Below, piece after piece: positions 18,134 through 26,938 of a DNA stretch of 64,000 nucleotides; position 1 is the stretch's first letter, and every line of letters starts with the position of its first letter. The position numbers and the translations under genes are program-made. The DNA is from Flavobacterium sinopsychrotolerans (GTDB taxonomy: Bacteria; Bacteroidota; Bacteroidia; Flavobacteriales; Flavobacteriaceae), in NCBI RefSeq assembly GCF_900110375.1, contig NZ_FODN01000001.1:186001-250000 (forward strand), read 5' to 3'. Below the pieces are notes generated by a model that was not told the origin of the DNA, did no database searches, and saw nothing but the letters and a program-made list of their open reading frames with translations.

Positions 18134-19909
18134 TTATTTTTGATGTTTAATTTTTTCGTACAATTGCACCAAGGATCGCAATAGCTCGACTGGTGTTGTT
18201 AGAATTTGATAGTGATTTTGCCCGAACATTTGCGGCAGATAATATTTTGCCTGGGCTTCAATAGCCAAAGCATAGGAATTAATATTCCTGTTGTTGAGTT
18301 CCCGAAGCGCTTGTTTCACATCATTGATGCCGTACTTTCCTTCGTATTTATCGTAATCATTGGGTTTTCCGTCAGAAATCAGGATAACCCATTTATTTTT
18401 GGTGTTTCTTTTATCAAGTCTTGCGCCGGCATGTCGTAAAGCGGCTCCAATTCTGGTATAGCCATTAGGTTCTATCGCTCCAATTTTATGTTTGGCGATA
18501 TTCCAGTTTTCATCAAAATCCTTTACCGTTAAATAGGTCGAAAAATTTCGTGTTTTGGAATAAAAACTATCAATGGAAAAATCAATATTGAATTCATTTA
18601 AGATTTCTCCAAAAAGAATAGAAACCTCTTTCTCCACATCAATCACACGGTTTCCTGCGGCATATCCATCACTGGAAAGACTGATATCCAAGAGGATTAA
18701 AATCGACAAATCCTTCTCTTTTTTTCGATTTGAAATGTATATATTTTCAGATGGCGTTCGTTTCGAATGAACGTCAATATACAAATCCGTAATGGCGTCA
18801 ATATCAAATTCGTCTCCCTGAGTCTGGCGTTTTTGCTGTTGCATTCTGTTGTTGACATTGGTCAGCATTTTTCGCAAACCCAATAAGGTCGAAGCATTTT
18901 TTGCAATGGTCTTTTTATAGTAATTAGGGTCGGTTTTCTGTTGTGATTTCGGATATACTTTACAAAAATTCTCCTTGTAAATACGCTTGCTAAAATCCCA
19001 TTCGTTATAGGTAAGATGGAATCCTTTGGCATCAATTTCGGCACTTTCGGAGATGGAAGTATTCTCAATAAAATCCGATTGATAAACGGAATGTGCCGTA
19101 TCATCTACCCGAACGGTGTATTTCATATTCAACTCTTCCAATGCCTCCTGATGCTCTTCTAATTCGTCCGAACCATCAAAGTCACGCCAGGTTCCATTGA
19201 ATTCTTCAGCAGTTTCCACTTTTTCGAAATTGTGAAGCAAGACATAATCTTCCTGTTGTTTTTTATCGACCTCAACAGTAATCACTTCTTCTACCGCTTT
19301 TGTTTTTAAAGTGGTTAAAGCCTGATTTTCATTTGCTTTTTTGGTTTTATCAGAGAAATTTTCGAGAATGGTATTGCTGTTTTTTTCTATTTCATTTTGC
19401 ATCCATTTGCCATACAGCCAAGAAAAATCAGGAGTATTTTTTCCGTTTTCCTTTTGAATGAAATGCAGTTTTGTTTCGGTATGAAATTTTTTATCGATAG
19501 AAAATTCTTCAAACAAAATGGTCAGAACAGTTTCAGATGTTTCAAATGCTTTCTGTTGTGAAAGGGCCAAAGGCTGGTCTTTTTCTTCTAAAGTCCAATT
19601 CAAATTCAACCGCTTTTGTACGCTCAGATACAAAATTCTAAAAAGATAAAAAGTAAGGTTATCTTTTTTCGTTGGCAATTTGGAAAAAGAAATGGGAAGG
19701 AAAAAATTATTGTTTTTATATCCTCCTTCTCTTTCGGCAGGGAAAATTTCGATTGGTTTACCCGTCAAAGCACGAGCCAAAATAGTCAATCGCGGTTTTA
19801 TATCATTAAGCGTTACAGTTCTTGCAATAATTTCAGGATGTATCTTTTTACTTTTTTTTAAGTGTCTGAATAACTTCCCAACTATATATTCATCTATTTC
19901 GAAACCCAT
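18134..19909 (-). CDS. norD: NorD-like VWA protein required for NO reductase assembly
   Basis: The 591-residue cytoplasmic protein ends in a von Willebrand A domain with an intact MIDAS motif, D408-I-S410-L-S412, and a later TRIGAALRHAG and WVILISDGKPNDYDK. The first 390 residues are charged and poorly conserved, as in NorD. With its ATPase NorQ it forms a MoxR-type machine thought to insert the non-haem iron or activate NorBC. It is 11 bases after norQ. Confidence 0.92.
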   Translation of the reverse strand: MGFEIDEYIVGKLFRHLKKSKKIHPEIIARTVTLNDIKPRLTILARALTGKPIEIFPAEREGGYKNNNFFLPISFSKLPTKKDNLTFYLFRILYLSVQKRLNLNWTLEEKDQPLALSQQKAFETSETVLTILFEEFSIDKKFHTETKLHFIQKENGKNTPDFSWLYGKWMQNEIEKNSNTILENFSDKTKKANENQALTTLKTKAVEEVITVEVDKKQQEDYVLLHNFEKVETAEEFNGTWRDFDGSDELEEHQEALEELNMKYTVRVDDTAHSVYQSDFIENTSISESAEIDAKGFHLTYNEWDFSKRIYKENFCKVYPKSQQKTDPNYYKKTIAKNASTLLGLRKMLTNVNNRMQQQKRQTQGDEFDIDAITDLYIDVHSKRTPSENIYISNRKKEKDLSILILLDISLSSDGYAAGNRVIDVEKEVSILFGEILNEFNIDFSIDSFYSKTRNFSTYLTVKDFDENWNIAKHKIGAIEPNGYTRIGAALRHAGARLDKRNTKNKWVILISDGKPNDYDKYEGKYGINDVKQALRELNNRNINSYALAIEAQAKYYLPQMFGQNHYQILTTPVELLRSLVQLYEKIKHQK

Positions 19910-19920
19910 TTTTTTCTGAT

Positions 19921-20700
19921 TTAAATCATCAAATCACACAAATCTTTCAATGCTTCCACCGTTTGTAAATCATCGGTTAACGGTTCTACAATAGCCACAT
20001 GAACCGACAATCGTTTTGGAAGACCAGAATGAATAATTTTGGCGGCATCCACAAGAAGTCGGGTCGAAACGGTTTCTGTCAACCCCAATTCGGTTAGGTT
20101 TCTGATTTTGTTTCCAATGGCTACCAGTTTTTTGGCGACAACAGGATCAACATTTGTTTCTTTTACCAAAATTTCAGTTTCAATTTTCGTTTCCGGATAT
20201 TCAAAAGAAACGGCAATAAATCGCTGACGGGTTGATGGTTTTAGTTCTTTAAAACCTCTTTGATAACCGGGATTAAAGGAGGCAACTAACATAAAATCGT
20301 CATGTGCTTTTACGGTTTCGCCTAATTTATCTATGAATAATTCCCTTCTGTGATCCGTCAGGGAGTGAATGGCTACAATAACATCTGGTCGCGCTTCGGC
20401 GATTTCATCCAAATAAATAATCGCTCCTTCTTTTACGGCAGTGGTTAATGGTCCATCCAACCAAACTGTTTCGGCACCTTTTATGATAAATCGTCCAATT
20501 AAATCCGTAGAAGACGTTTCTTCGTGACAACTAATTGTGATAATTTTTTTATCCAATTGATGTGCCATGTATTCCACAAAACGGGATTTTCCAGTTCCGG
20601 TTGGCCCTTTCAAGAGGAAAGGTATTTTGTTTTTATAGGCGTGTTCAAAGACTTCTTTTTCTTTGCCTACCGCGTGATAATATGGGATATTTACTAACAT
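19921..20700 (-). CDS. norQ: NorQ/CbbQ-type MoxR AAA+ ATPase
   Basis: The 259-residue ATPase has Walker A G32-PTGTGK-S39, Walker B AIIYLDEIAEARPDV, and the sensor FMLVASFNPGYQRGFKELKPSTRQRF, ending in the CbbQ/NorQ C-terminal region. It works with NorD in maturation of NO reductase. It follows norB with a 133-base gap that is longer than others in the operon; I see no convincing promoter or hairpin in that gap. Confidence 0.95.
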   Translation of the reverse strand: MLVNIPYYHAVGKEKEVFEHAYKNKIPFLLKGPTGTGKSRFVEYMAHQLDKKIITISCHEETSSTDLIGRFIIKGAETVWLDGPLTTAVKEGAIIYLDEIAEARPDVIVAIHSLTDHRRELFIDKLGETVKAHDDFMLVASFNPGYQRGFKELKPSTRQRFIAVSFEYPETKIETEILVKETNVDPVVAKKLVAIGNKIRNLTELGLTETVSTRLLVDAAKIIHSGLPKRLSVHVAIVEPLTDDLQTVEALKDLCDLMI

Positions 20701-20833
20701 TTTTTTTATTTTAGAAAAAAAACCAGAACACGATAACTATTGTTTTTTCGGAAATGCAATTCTAAAAAACGGTGGTTAAAGCATTCTGGAAATTTTATTT
20801 TAAGTATTCCGTTACACGAAAAAGGTTTCAGTT

Positions 20834-22261
20834 TTAAATCACTGTTTTTCCTTTTTTATCACTTGTTCCTGTTAGATTTTCAATTATATGACCATCGATT
20901 TTATATCCATCTACTCTATGTTCTTGATTGTCGGTATCTAAAGCTTCATCTGTAGGTCTTCCGTATTTGATAAAATCAAAAATAAACAGACCAATTCCTA
21001 TCGTAAACATGGTAGCACAAATAAGAAGCACTACAAAATGGATACTGATTTCGCTTTGAACAACCATGAAATCCATTTTCATTTTTCGTTCCATATAGAC
21101 TTGAGCAACTCCGGCAACACCAAAGGCTACGGTCATCCCCAAGATTCCAATATTAGACAGCCAGAAAGCCATCATACCTTGTGCACTTTCGTAACGTTTA
21201 CGTCCCGTCAAATTGGGTAAAGCATAACTAATCATCGCTAGAACAATCATCGCATAAGCGCCCCAGAATGCATAATGAGCATGCATTGCCGTTACTAAAG
21301 TTCCATGTGTATACAAGTTTGTTTGTGGCAATGTATGTGCAAAACCAAGTAATCCCGCACCTACAAAAGAAACGATAGCTGAACCAATAGTCCAGAATAA
21401 AGCGATTTTATTTGGATGGCTTTTTTCCCCTTTTCTGTACATGTTCACAGCAAATAATGCCATCGCTAAGAAAGCCAAAGGTTCCAAGGCAGAGAAAATT
21501 CCACCAACGATCAACCAAATTTTATTTACTCCAATGTAGTAGTAGTGGTGTCCAGTTCCCAAAACTCCGGAAAGAAAGGTAAGACCAACAATTACGTACA
21601 ACCATTTTTCGATAACTTCTCTGTCCACTCCGGTCAACTTGATCAATAAGAACGAAAGGATACCTCCCATAATTAATTCCCAAACACCTTCAACCCACAA
21701 GTGAACCACCCACCAACGGAAAAATGAATCCATTACCTGACTATCAAACCAAATCATTCCGGGTATATAAAGCAAGGCTGCAAAAAACAATCCCATTGAT
21801 AGTACTAAAGCCGTAGTGGTTTGTCGTTTTCCTTTATAAAGCGTCCCCAAAATTATGAATAAGAACAGTAGTACATTTACAACTACTAAATAGTCTAATT
21901 CTCTTGGAATTTCAAGAAATTTTCTTCCTTCCCAATGGTTGAAGTGGAATCCAATTATGGTAACAACGCCAACAATAGCTAAGGAAATCAGTTGAACATA
22001 AGCCCATTTCACGCTTATTAATTCGCGTTGCGCTTCTTCGGGAATAATGTAATATGCCGCACCCATAAAACCGGTTAACAACCATACTACTAACAAGTTA
22101 GTATGCACCGCTCGTGCCACGTTAAAAGGGATAATTTCATGTAATCCTTGAATTCCTATTCGGTCAAAGCCCATGATAAAGCCATAGACAATTTGCAGTG
22201 AGAACAAAAGCATGCACAATGCAAAAAACCAGTAGGCTACTTTCTGTGATTTATATTTCAT
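20834..22261 (-). CDS. norB: Nitric oxide reductase large subunit (cNor)
   Basis: NorB, with NorC, reduces two NO to N2O in the inner membrane. The 475-residue protein has twelve predicted helices and the heme-copper ligands: H53 (RAVHTN) and H329 for haem b, H327 for haem b3, and H187, H238, H239 for the FeB site. Glutamates E191 and E195 sit in HLWVEGVWE, as expected for a NOR and not for an oxidase. No N-terminal quinol-oxidising extension is present and norC is adjacent, so this is the cytochrome c-dependent type. Confidence 0.98.
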   Translation of the reverse strand: MKYKSQKVAYWFFALCMLLFSLQIVYGFIMGFDRIGIQGLHEIIPFNVARAVHTNLLVVWLLTGFMGAAYYIIPEEAQRELISVKWAYVQLISLAIVGVVTIIGFHFNHWEGRKFLEIPRELDYLVVVNVLLFLFIILGTLYKGKRQTTTALVLSMGLFFAALLYIPGMIWFDSQVMDSFFRWWVVHLWVEGVWELIMGGILSFLLIKLTGVDREVIEKWLYVIVGLTFLSGVLGTGHHYYYIGVNKIWLIVGGIFSALEPLAFLAMALFAVNMYRKGEKSHPNKIALFWTIGSAIVSFVGAGLLGFAHTLPQTNLYTHGTLVTAMHAHYAFWGAYAMIVLAMISYALPNLTGRKRYESAQGMMAFWLSNIGILGMTVAFGVAGVAQVYMERKMKMDFMVVQSEISIHFVVLLICATMFTIGIGLFIFDFIKYGRPTDEALDTDNQEHRVDGYKIDGHIIENLTGTSDKKGKTVI

Positions 22262-22272
22262 TTTTAAAAATT

Positions 22273-22707
22273 TTAATTATTTTCTTTAGCTAAAGGGGAA
22301 ACGATTCGGTCGAAACCATTTAAATCTAATTTTCCAATCCATTCGAAATAGGCTACCATGGCATTGGCATCGGCTTCATTCATTTTATAAGCTACCATTT
22401 TTCGCCCGTTTGGTGCCCAAGGAATAGGCGACATCAAAACCGCTTTGATATAGCCTTCGCCACGACGTTCCATCACTTTTGTCAACTCCGGAGCATAATA
22501 CCCTCCTTCGCCCATAATGGTATGACAGCCCATACAATTGTTGGTTTCCCAAATTTCTTTTCCTCTCACTACTTCTTTAGTAATCTTACTGTAGTTTGTT
22601 TGATCATTCCTTGGCATGAACGAATAAATGGTCAATCCTATAAAGATTAAAAAGGTGACCACTGTTCCTCCTAAAAAAAATGCTCTTGCCTGTGATTTTG
22701 AAAGCAT
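22273..22707 (-). CDS. norC: Nitric oxide reductase cytochrome c subunit
   Basis: The 144-residue NorC has one N-terminal membrane helix (residues 9-30) and a periplasmic cytochrome domain with haem motif C58-MG-C61-H62 and probable axial Met in the GRKMVAYKMN region. It passes electrons to NorB. It is the first gene of the nor operon, with norB 11 bases downstream. The promoter carries a Crp/Fnr-like site upstream and an Rrf2-type operator at the expected start of transcription. Confidence 0.97.
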   Translation of the reverse strand: MLSKSQARAFFLGGTVVTFLIFIGLTIYSFMPRNDQTNYSKITKEVVRGKEIWETNNCMGCHTIMGEGGYYAPELTKVMERRGEGYIKAVLMSPIPWAPNGRKMVAYKMNEADANAMVAYFEWIGKLDLNGFDRIVSPLAKENN

Positions 22708-22749
22708 AAGTATCCGTTTTTGTTAGTTAATAAATGTACTCTATTTTAA

Positions 22750-22773
22750 ATAAAGGATAAAAATGTCTTTTAT
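22750..22773. promoter_or_regulatory. Rrf2/NsrR-type operator of norC
   Basis: ATAAAGGA-N8-TCTTTTAT, 7 of 8 positions symmetrical. It lies just downstream of the predicted norC start of transcription, where a repressor would act as a block. Confidence 0.65.
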
Positions 22774-22783
22774 TTGTTTGTTG

Positions 22784-22791
22784 CAAATTAA
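22784..22791 (-). promoter_or_regulatory. Degenerate -7 box of norC
   Basis: On the - strand it reads TTAATTTG, one base from TAnnTTTG. Its centre is 33 bp from the centre of the Crp/Fnr-like site. Confidence 0.45.
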
Positions 22792-22813
22792 TGACTTTAA
22801 AAAAAGCTAAAAC

Positions 22814-22827
22814 ATGATAAAAATCAT
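22814..22827. promoter_or_regulatory. Crp/Fnr-like site of the norC promoter
   Basis: ATGATAAAAATCAT, a perfect ATGAT-N4-ATCAT palindrome, in the 306-base gap between divergent norC and ric. The rest of this gap is AT-rich with no further gene or RNA that I can see. Confidence 0.65.
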
Positions 22828-22937
22828 CTTTTGATTATTTTTTAAATTATAAATTAATATTCATTAAAAATGAATATAAAAAAAACATATACTATTTGTA
22901 ATAAGCACTTTATAAATAAAATTAATTTAAAAAATTA

Positions 22938-22961
22938 ATTAAGGATAAATTTGTCTTTTAT
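22938..22961. promoter_or_regulatory. Rrf2/NsrR-type operator of ric
   Basis: ATTAAGGA-N8-TCTTTTAT, matching the norC and nirK sites, overlaps the likely -33 TTTG (22950-22953) of the ric promoter. Confidence 0.65.
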
Positions 22962-22974
22962 TGAAAATAATGAT

Positions 22975-22982
22975 TATTTTTG
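22975..22982 (+). promoter_or_regulatory. -7 box of ric
   Basis: TATTTTTG is a perfect TAnnTTTG box, 31 bases before the ric ATG and 21 bases after a TTTG -33 element. No Crp/Fnr-like site lies at the 33-bp position, in contrast to norC. Confidence 0.7.
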
Positions 22983-23013
22983 TCTAAATAAATTTTAATA
23001 GAAAACAGATCAT

Positions 23014-23745
23014 ATGGAAACTTTAGAGAAAATAACAATCGGAGAATACGTTGCAAAAGATTTTAGAACCGCGGCAATATTTTCAAAATACGGAATCGAT
23101 TTTTGCTGCAAAGGCAATCGAACAATCGAGGAAGCTTGTGAAAAAAAGAATGTTGATACGGATCAATTAATGGACCAGATCAACACGGTTTTGGCAACCA
23201 AAAATGACAGTACTATAGATTTCAAAATTTGGCCTTTGGATTTATTGGCCGATTATATTGAGAAAACGCATCATCGTTATGTGGAAGAAAAAACGCAAAT
23301 TTTGCTTCCTTTTTTAGACAAACTGTGCAAAGTACATGGTGCAAATCATCCTGAATTATTCGAAATCAATGAACTCTTTATTGGTTGTGCAGGCGAATTA
23401 GCGCAACACATGAAAAAAGAAGAACTGATTTTGTTTCCTTTTATCAAAAAAATGGCAAAAGCAGCGCTTACCGAGGAACCAATTGCGAAACCACAATTTG
23501 GAACTGTAAAAAACCCAATTGCCATGATGATGGAAGAGCATGAAGCCGAAGGAGATCGTTTTGTAAAAATAGCAGCACTAACCAATAATTATACGCCACC
23601 GGCCGATGGTTGCAGTACGTTCCGTGTGACTTATGCCATGCTAGCTGATTTTGAGCAGGATTTACACAAACACATCCATTTGGAAAACAACATTTTGTTT
23701 CCAAGCGCTATGCTTTTAGAAAAAAAATTCGCCGAACAAGAATAA
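23014..23745 (+). CDS. ric: Iron-sulfur cluster repair di-iron protein (Ric/ScdA/YtfE)
   Basis: Ric restores iron-sulfur centres damaged by NO or oxidants. The 243-residue protein starts with the ScdA_N domain carrying the conserved GIDFCCKGNRTIEEAC cysteines (about 29-44), then a hemerythrin di-iron domain with THHRYVEEK, CAGELAQHMKKEELILFPF, MMEEHEAEGDRF and DLHKHIHLENNILFP. All expected His and Glu ligands are present. It is the first gene of a + strand cluster, divergent from norC, and its promoter carries an Rrf2-type operator. Confidence 0.96.
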   Translation: METLEKITIGEYVAKDFRTAAIFSKYGIDFCCKGNRTIEEACEKKNVDTDQLMDQINTVLATKNDSTIDFKIWPLDLLADYIEKTHHRYVEEKTQILLPFLDKLCKVHGANHPELFEINELFIGCAGELAQHMKKEELILFPFIKKMAKAALTEEPIAKPQFGTVKNPIAMMMEEHEAEGDRFVKIAALTNNYTPPADGCSTFRVTYAMLADFEQDLHKHIHLENNILFPSAMLLEKKFAEQE

Positions 23746-23785
23746 AAATAAACCCAAAGACTCTAACCTTAAATCATCACATGCT

Positions 23786-25888
23786 ATGGAAAAATATGTT
23801 ATCAAAAGAAACGGCGAATACAAACCTTTTGAAAATTTTAAAATAAAAGACGCTATTGAAAAAAGCTTTCAGAGTGTTTCCATACCATTTGATGAAATTC
23901 TTTTCGAAAAAATTATTCAGGATTTACAATCCAAAGAAACTTGGGCCGTTGAGGAAATTCAGGATTTAATCGAGAAAAACCTTTTTGAAAAACAGTATTT
24001 CGAAGTCATGCGTTCCTTTATGTTGTTTAGACATACGCGCAAATTGCAACGCGAACATGTAAATGGCTTGAACGAAGACACCACTTATGTTGACAGCACG
24101 CAAACCATTGAAGAATATATTGAACAAACGGATTGGCGCATCAATGCCAATGCCAATACCTCCTACTCTAATGCGGGATTGGTCAACAATGTTGCCGGAA
24201 AAATTATTGCTAATTATTGGCTCGACAAAGTATATACCAAAGAAGAAGGATATTCGCATCGCAATGGCGACATCCACATTCATGATTTAGATTGTTTGAC
24301 CGGATATTGCGCCGGTTGGAGTCTGCGGGTGTTACTTAACGATGGTTTTAATGGCGTTCGCGGACGCGTGGAAAGCAAAGCGCCTTCGCATTTCAGAGAA
24401 GCTTTGGGACAAATGGCGAATTTCCTTGGGATTTTGCAAAGCGAATGGGCCGGAGCACAAGCCTTCAGTTCGTTTGACACGTATTTGGCTCCCTATGTTT
24501 TCAAAGATGATTTGTCTTTTGAGGATGTCTTGAAAGCAGTTCGCAGTTTTGTTTACAATTTGAATGTTCCGGCTCGTTGGGGACAATCACCTTTCACGAA
24601 TATCACTTTGGACTGGGTCGTTCCCGATGATTTGAAAACCCAAATTCCGACGAAGAACGACTATCATTTTTTCGAAAATAATTTTGACTATGACCTTTTA
24701 TTGCAAGCCAGGGAAAGAGGCGTTACAAAAGTAACCGAATTGCGTTACGAGCATTTTCAAAAGGAAATGAACCTCATCAACAAAGCGTATTACACGGTAA
24801 TGACCGAAGGCGATGCCAACGGACAACCGTTCACCTTCCCTATTCCAACAGTAAACATTACCGAAGAATTTGATTGGGATGGAGAAAACACCGATTTGCT
24901 CTTTGAAAATACAGCGAAAATTGGTTCTTCTTATTTCCAGAATTTCATTGGAAGTCAATATATTTTGGATGAAAATGGCAATAAAACAGAAAATGAAAAC
25001 GCGTATAAACCCAATGCCGTTCGCAGTATGTGTTGTCGTTTACAATTGGATTTAAGAGAATTGTTAAAACGTGGAAACGGACTTTTTGGAAGTGCAGAAA
25101 TGACAGGAAGTATTGGCGTAGTGACCATTAATATGGCACGTTTGGGCTATTTATTCAAAGGAAATAAAGCAGAATTATTCAAACAATTAGATCGTTTATT
25201 ATATATTTCTAAATCTACTTTAGAGAAAAAAAGAGTATTTATCCAAGAAATGTACGACCGAGGTTTGTATCCGTACACGAAACGGTATTTACAGCATTTC
25301 AGAAATCACTTCTCGACCATTGGTGTAAACGGAATGAACGAAATGATTGCGAATTTTACCGAAAATCAAGATGCTATTACTTCATCGTCAGGAATCGAAT
25401 TTGCATCAGAAATCTTGGAACATATTCGGAACCGAATGAAAGAATTCCAGGAAGAAACCGGGAATTTATACAATCTGGAAGCCACACCGGCCGAAGGTAC
25501 CACCTACCGATTTGCCAAAGAAGACAAAAAACGCTTCCCGAACATTTTACAAGCCGGACAGGGCGACAATATTTATTACACCAACAGTTCCCAGATTCCG
25601 GTGGATCACACGGAAGACCCTTTTGAAGCGTTGTTTTTACAGGACGAATTGCAATGTAAATATACCGGCGGAACAGTTTTACATTTGTATATGAGTGAAA
25701 AAATCAGTTCTCCAGAAGCCTGCAAACAGTTTGTTAAGAAAGTAATCTCCAATTTCAAATTGCCATACATCACCGTTACGCCAGTGTTTAGCGTGTGTCC
25801 GGTTCATGGTTATTTGAATGGCGAGCACGAATATTGCCCAAAATGCGATGAAATTCTAATTGAAGAAAAAAAGTTTAAAGTTGAGTAA
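23786..25888 (+). CDS. nrdD: Anaerobic ribonucleotide reductase, catalytic part without glycyl-radical tail
   Basis: NrdD makes deoxyribonucleotides without oxygen. The 700-residue product has an N-terminal ATP-cone (MEKYVIKRNGEYKPFENFKIKDAIEKS...), the class III barrel (DIHIHDLD, CAGWSLR, VPARWGQSPFTN, MCCRLQLDLRELL, NGLFGSAEMTGSIGVVTINMARLGY) and the zinc-site end CPVHGYLNGEHEYCPKCDE. It then stops at ILIEEKKFKVE, before the RVxGY glycyl-radical motif that every working class III enzyme needs. The last residues and the stop are encoded by a TTTAAAGTT repeat. The missing motif is found in a separate small reading frame at 26049-26210. Confidence 0.93.
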   Translation: MEKYVIKRNGEYKPFENFKIKDAIEKSFQSVSIPFDEILFEKIIQDLQSKETWAVEEIQDLIEKNLFEKQYFEVMRSFMLFRHTRKLQREHVNGLNEDTTYVDSTQTIEEYIEQTDWRINANANTSYSNAGLVNNVAGKIIANYWLDKVYTKEEGYSHRNGDIHIHDLDCLTGYCAGWSLRVLLNDGFNGVRGRVESKAPSHFREALGQMANFLGILQSEWAGAQAFSSFDTYLAPYVFKDDLSFEDVLKAVRSFVYNLNVPARWGQSPFTNITLDWVVPDDLKTQIPTKNDYHFFENNFDYDLLLQARERGVTKVTELRYEHFQKEMNLINKAYYTVMTEGDANGQPFTFPIPTVNITEEFDWDGENTDLLFENTAKIGSSYFQNFIGSQYILDENGNKTENENAYKPNAVRSMCCRLQLDLRELLKRGNGLFGSAEMTGSIGVVTINMARLGYLFKGNKAELFKQLDRLLYISKSTLEKKRVFIQEMYDRGLYPYTKRYLQHFRNHFSTIGVNGMNEMIANFTENQDAITSSSGIEFASEILEHIRNRMKEFQEETGNLYNLEATPAEGTTYRFAKEDKKRFPNILQAGQGDNIYYTNSSQIPVDHTEDPFEALFLQDELQCKYTGGTVLHLYMSEKISSPEACKQFVKKVISNFKLPYITVTPVFSVCPVHGYLNGEHEYCPKCDEILIEEKKFKVE

Positions 25889-26044
25889 TTAAAAAAGTTT
25901 AAAGTTTAAGGTTTAAAGTTGAGCAGCTAACCTGAAACCTTAATTTTCTTAATTTCTTAATGGTTCAAAAAAAATCTCAATTTTAAAATTTAGTCTTTAT
26001 AGAAAAACTAGTGACGTCAAAACTTTAAACTTTAAACCTTTTAA
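25869..26044. repeat. TTTAAAGTT repeat with inverted ends, interrupting nrdD
   Basis: Direct copies of GTTTAAAGTTGAG occur at both sides of 25890-25925, and GTTTAAAGTTTAA (25892-25914 region) is inverted at 26019-26044 (ACTTTAAACTTTAAACC). The element covers the 3' end of the 700-codon nrdD frame and ends just before the separate glycyl-radical frame. It looks like an inserted or expanded repeat. No transposase is encoded. Confidence 0.65.
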
Positions 26045-26048
26045 AAAT

Positions 26049-26210
26049 ATGAAAACAACCAACCCGATTTTAGAACAAAACCAACATTTGAGAACCAAAT
26101 GTTTAGTGTACACAAGAGTAATGGGCTATCATAGACCCGTAGAAAGTTTCAATATTGGAAAAAAAGGAGAACACAAACAGCGCACTCATTTCAATGAAGG
26201 AAAATGTTAA
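26049..26210 (+). CDS. Detached glycyl-radical domain of NrdD
   Basis: This 53-codon frame encodes RTKCLVYTRVMGYHRPVE followed by SFNIGKKGEHKQR. It matches the C-terminal end of class III ribonucleotide reductases, with the radical Gly at residue 26 (RVMGY). In normal enzymes this follows the CPKCD zinc site after a short linker; here it lies 160 bases after the nrdD stop in another frame (+1). The ATG at 26049 is acceptable and the stop overlaps the nrdG start by 17 bases, so it could be translated and act in trans, as the spare glycyl-radical subunit GrcA does for pyruvate formate-lyase. Alternatively it is the broken end of a dead gene. Confidence 0.75.
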   Translation: MKTTNPILEQNQHLRTKCLVYTRVMGYHRPVESFNIGKKGEHKQRTHFNEGKC

Positions 26211-26883
26211 TACTCCCATTTACAGCATAACGCCTTTCACTTTATTAGATTATGCGCATAAATCAGCTTGCATTCTTTGGTTTGCAGGCTGTAATATGCG
26301 TTGTTTGTATTGCTACAATCCTGAAATAGTAATGGGAAAAGGAACTATTTCATTCGAAAAAGCGCTTACTTTTCTTCATTCCAGAAAAAATTTATTGGAC
26401 GCGGTAGTTTTTAGCGGAGGCGAATGCCTGTTGCATAAAAACAGTATTCAACTCATAACCGAAGTCAAAAAAATGGGCTTTTTGGTAAAAATTGATACCA
26501 ATGGTTCACGACCTGAGGTTTTGCAACAAATACTTGAAAATGAATTGATCGATTATGTGGCGCTGGATTTTAAAGCCATGCCTGTTCATTTTGAAAAGAT
26601 AACACAGTCCAATCTTTTTCTGCCTTTTGAAAAATCGTTGCGTTTATTAGTAGAAAGTGGGCTCCCGTTTGAAGTTCGCACCACGGTACATTCGGATTTG
26701 ATTGATACGAATCACATGCAAGCGATGATACAGTATTTAGAGCAGCAAAACTATCAGGGAAATTACTATATTCAGCATTTTGTAAATGGAGTAACAACGT
26801 TAGAGAAATTGGGCTATTCTGTTAGGGAATTGGAAAAGGAAAATCTTTCTACCGCACGTATTAAAGTACATTTTAGAGGTTGA
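26194..26883 (+). CDS. nrdG: Anaerobic ribonucleotide reductase activating enzyme
   Basis: NrdG is the radical-SAM enzyme that puts the glycyl radical on NrdD. ATG at 26194 gives 229 residues, with a [4Fe-4S] motif C33-NMR-C37-LY-C40, then VVFSGGECL and VKIDTNGSRPEVL. This start overlaps the glycyl-radical frame by 17 bases; an upstream TTG at 26155 is less likely. The intact activase, overlapping the detached radical domain, argues that the split reductase is still in use. Confidence 0.94.
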   Translation: MKENVNTPIYSITPFTLLDYAHKSACILWFAGCNMRCLYCYNPEIVMGKGTISFEKALTFLHSRKNLLDAVVFSGGECLLHKNSIQLITEVKKMGFLVKIDTNGSRPEVLQQILENELIDYVALDFKAMPVHFEKITQSNLFLPFEKSLRLLVESGLPFEVRTTVHSDLIDTNHMQAMIQYLEQQNYQGNYYIQHFVNGVTTLEKLGYSVRELEKENLSTARIKVHFRG

Positions 26884-26938
26884 TTCTAAAGTAGAGTTGC
26901 TGACAAAAGCGTATCTTTAAAAACAAATAAAATTTTAC

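Noticed and set aside
24087..24586. Overlapping frames on both strands within nrdD
   Set aside because: Long shadows are expected opposite a long conserved gene; none has a promoter or known domain.
25889..26048. Possible intron or intein between the two nrdD parts
   Set aside because: The spacer is only about 160 bases of repeats without splice, intein or homing-endonuclease features, and splicing would have to correct a frame change.
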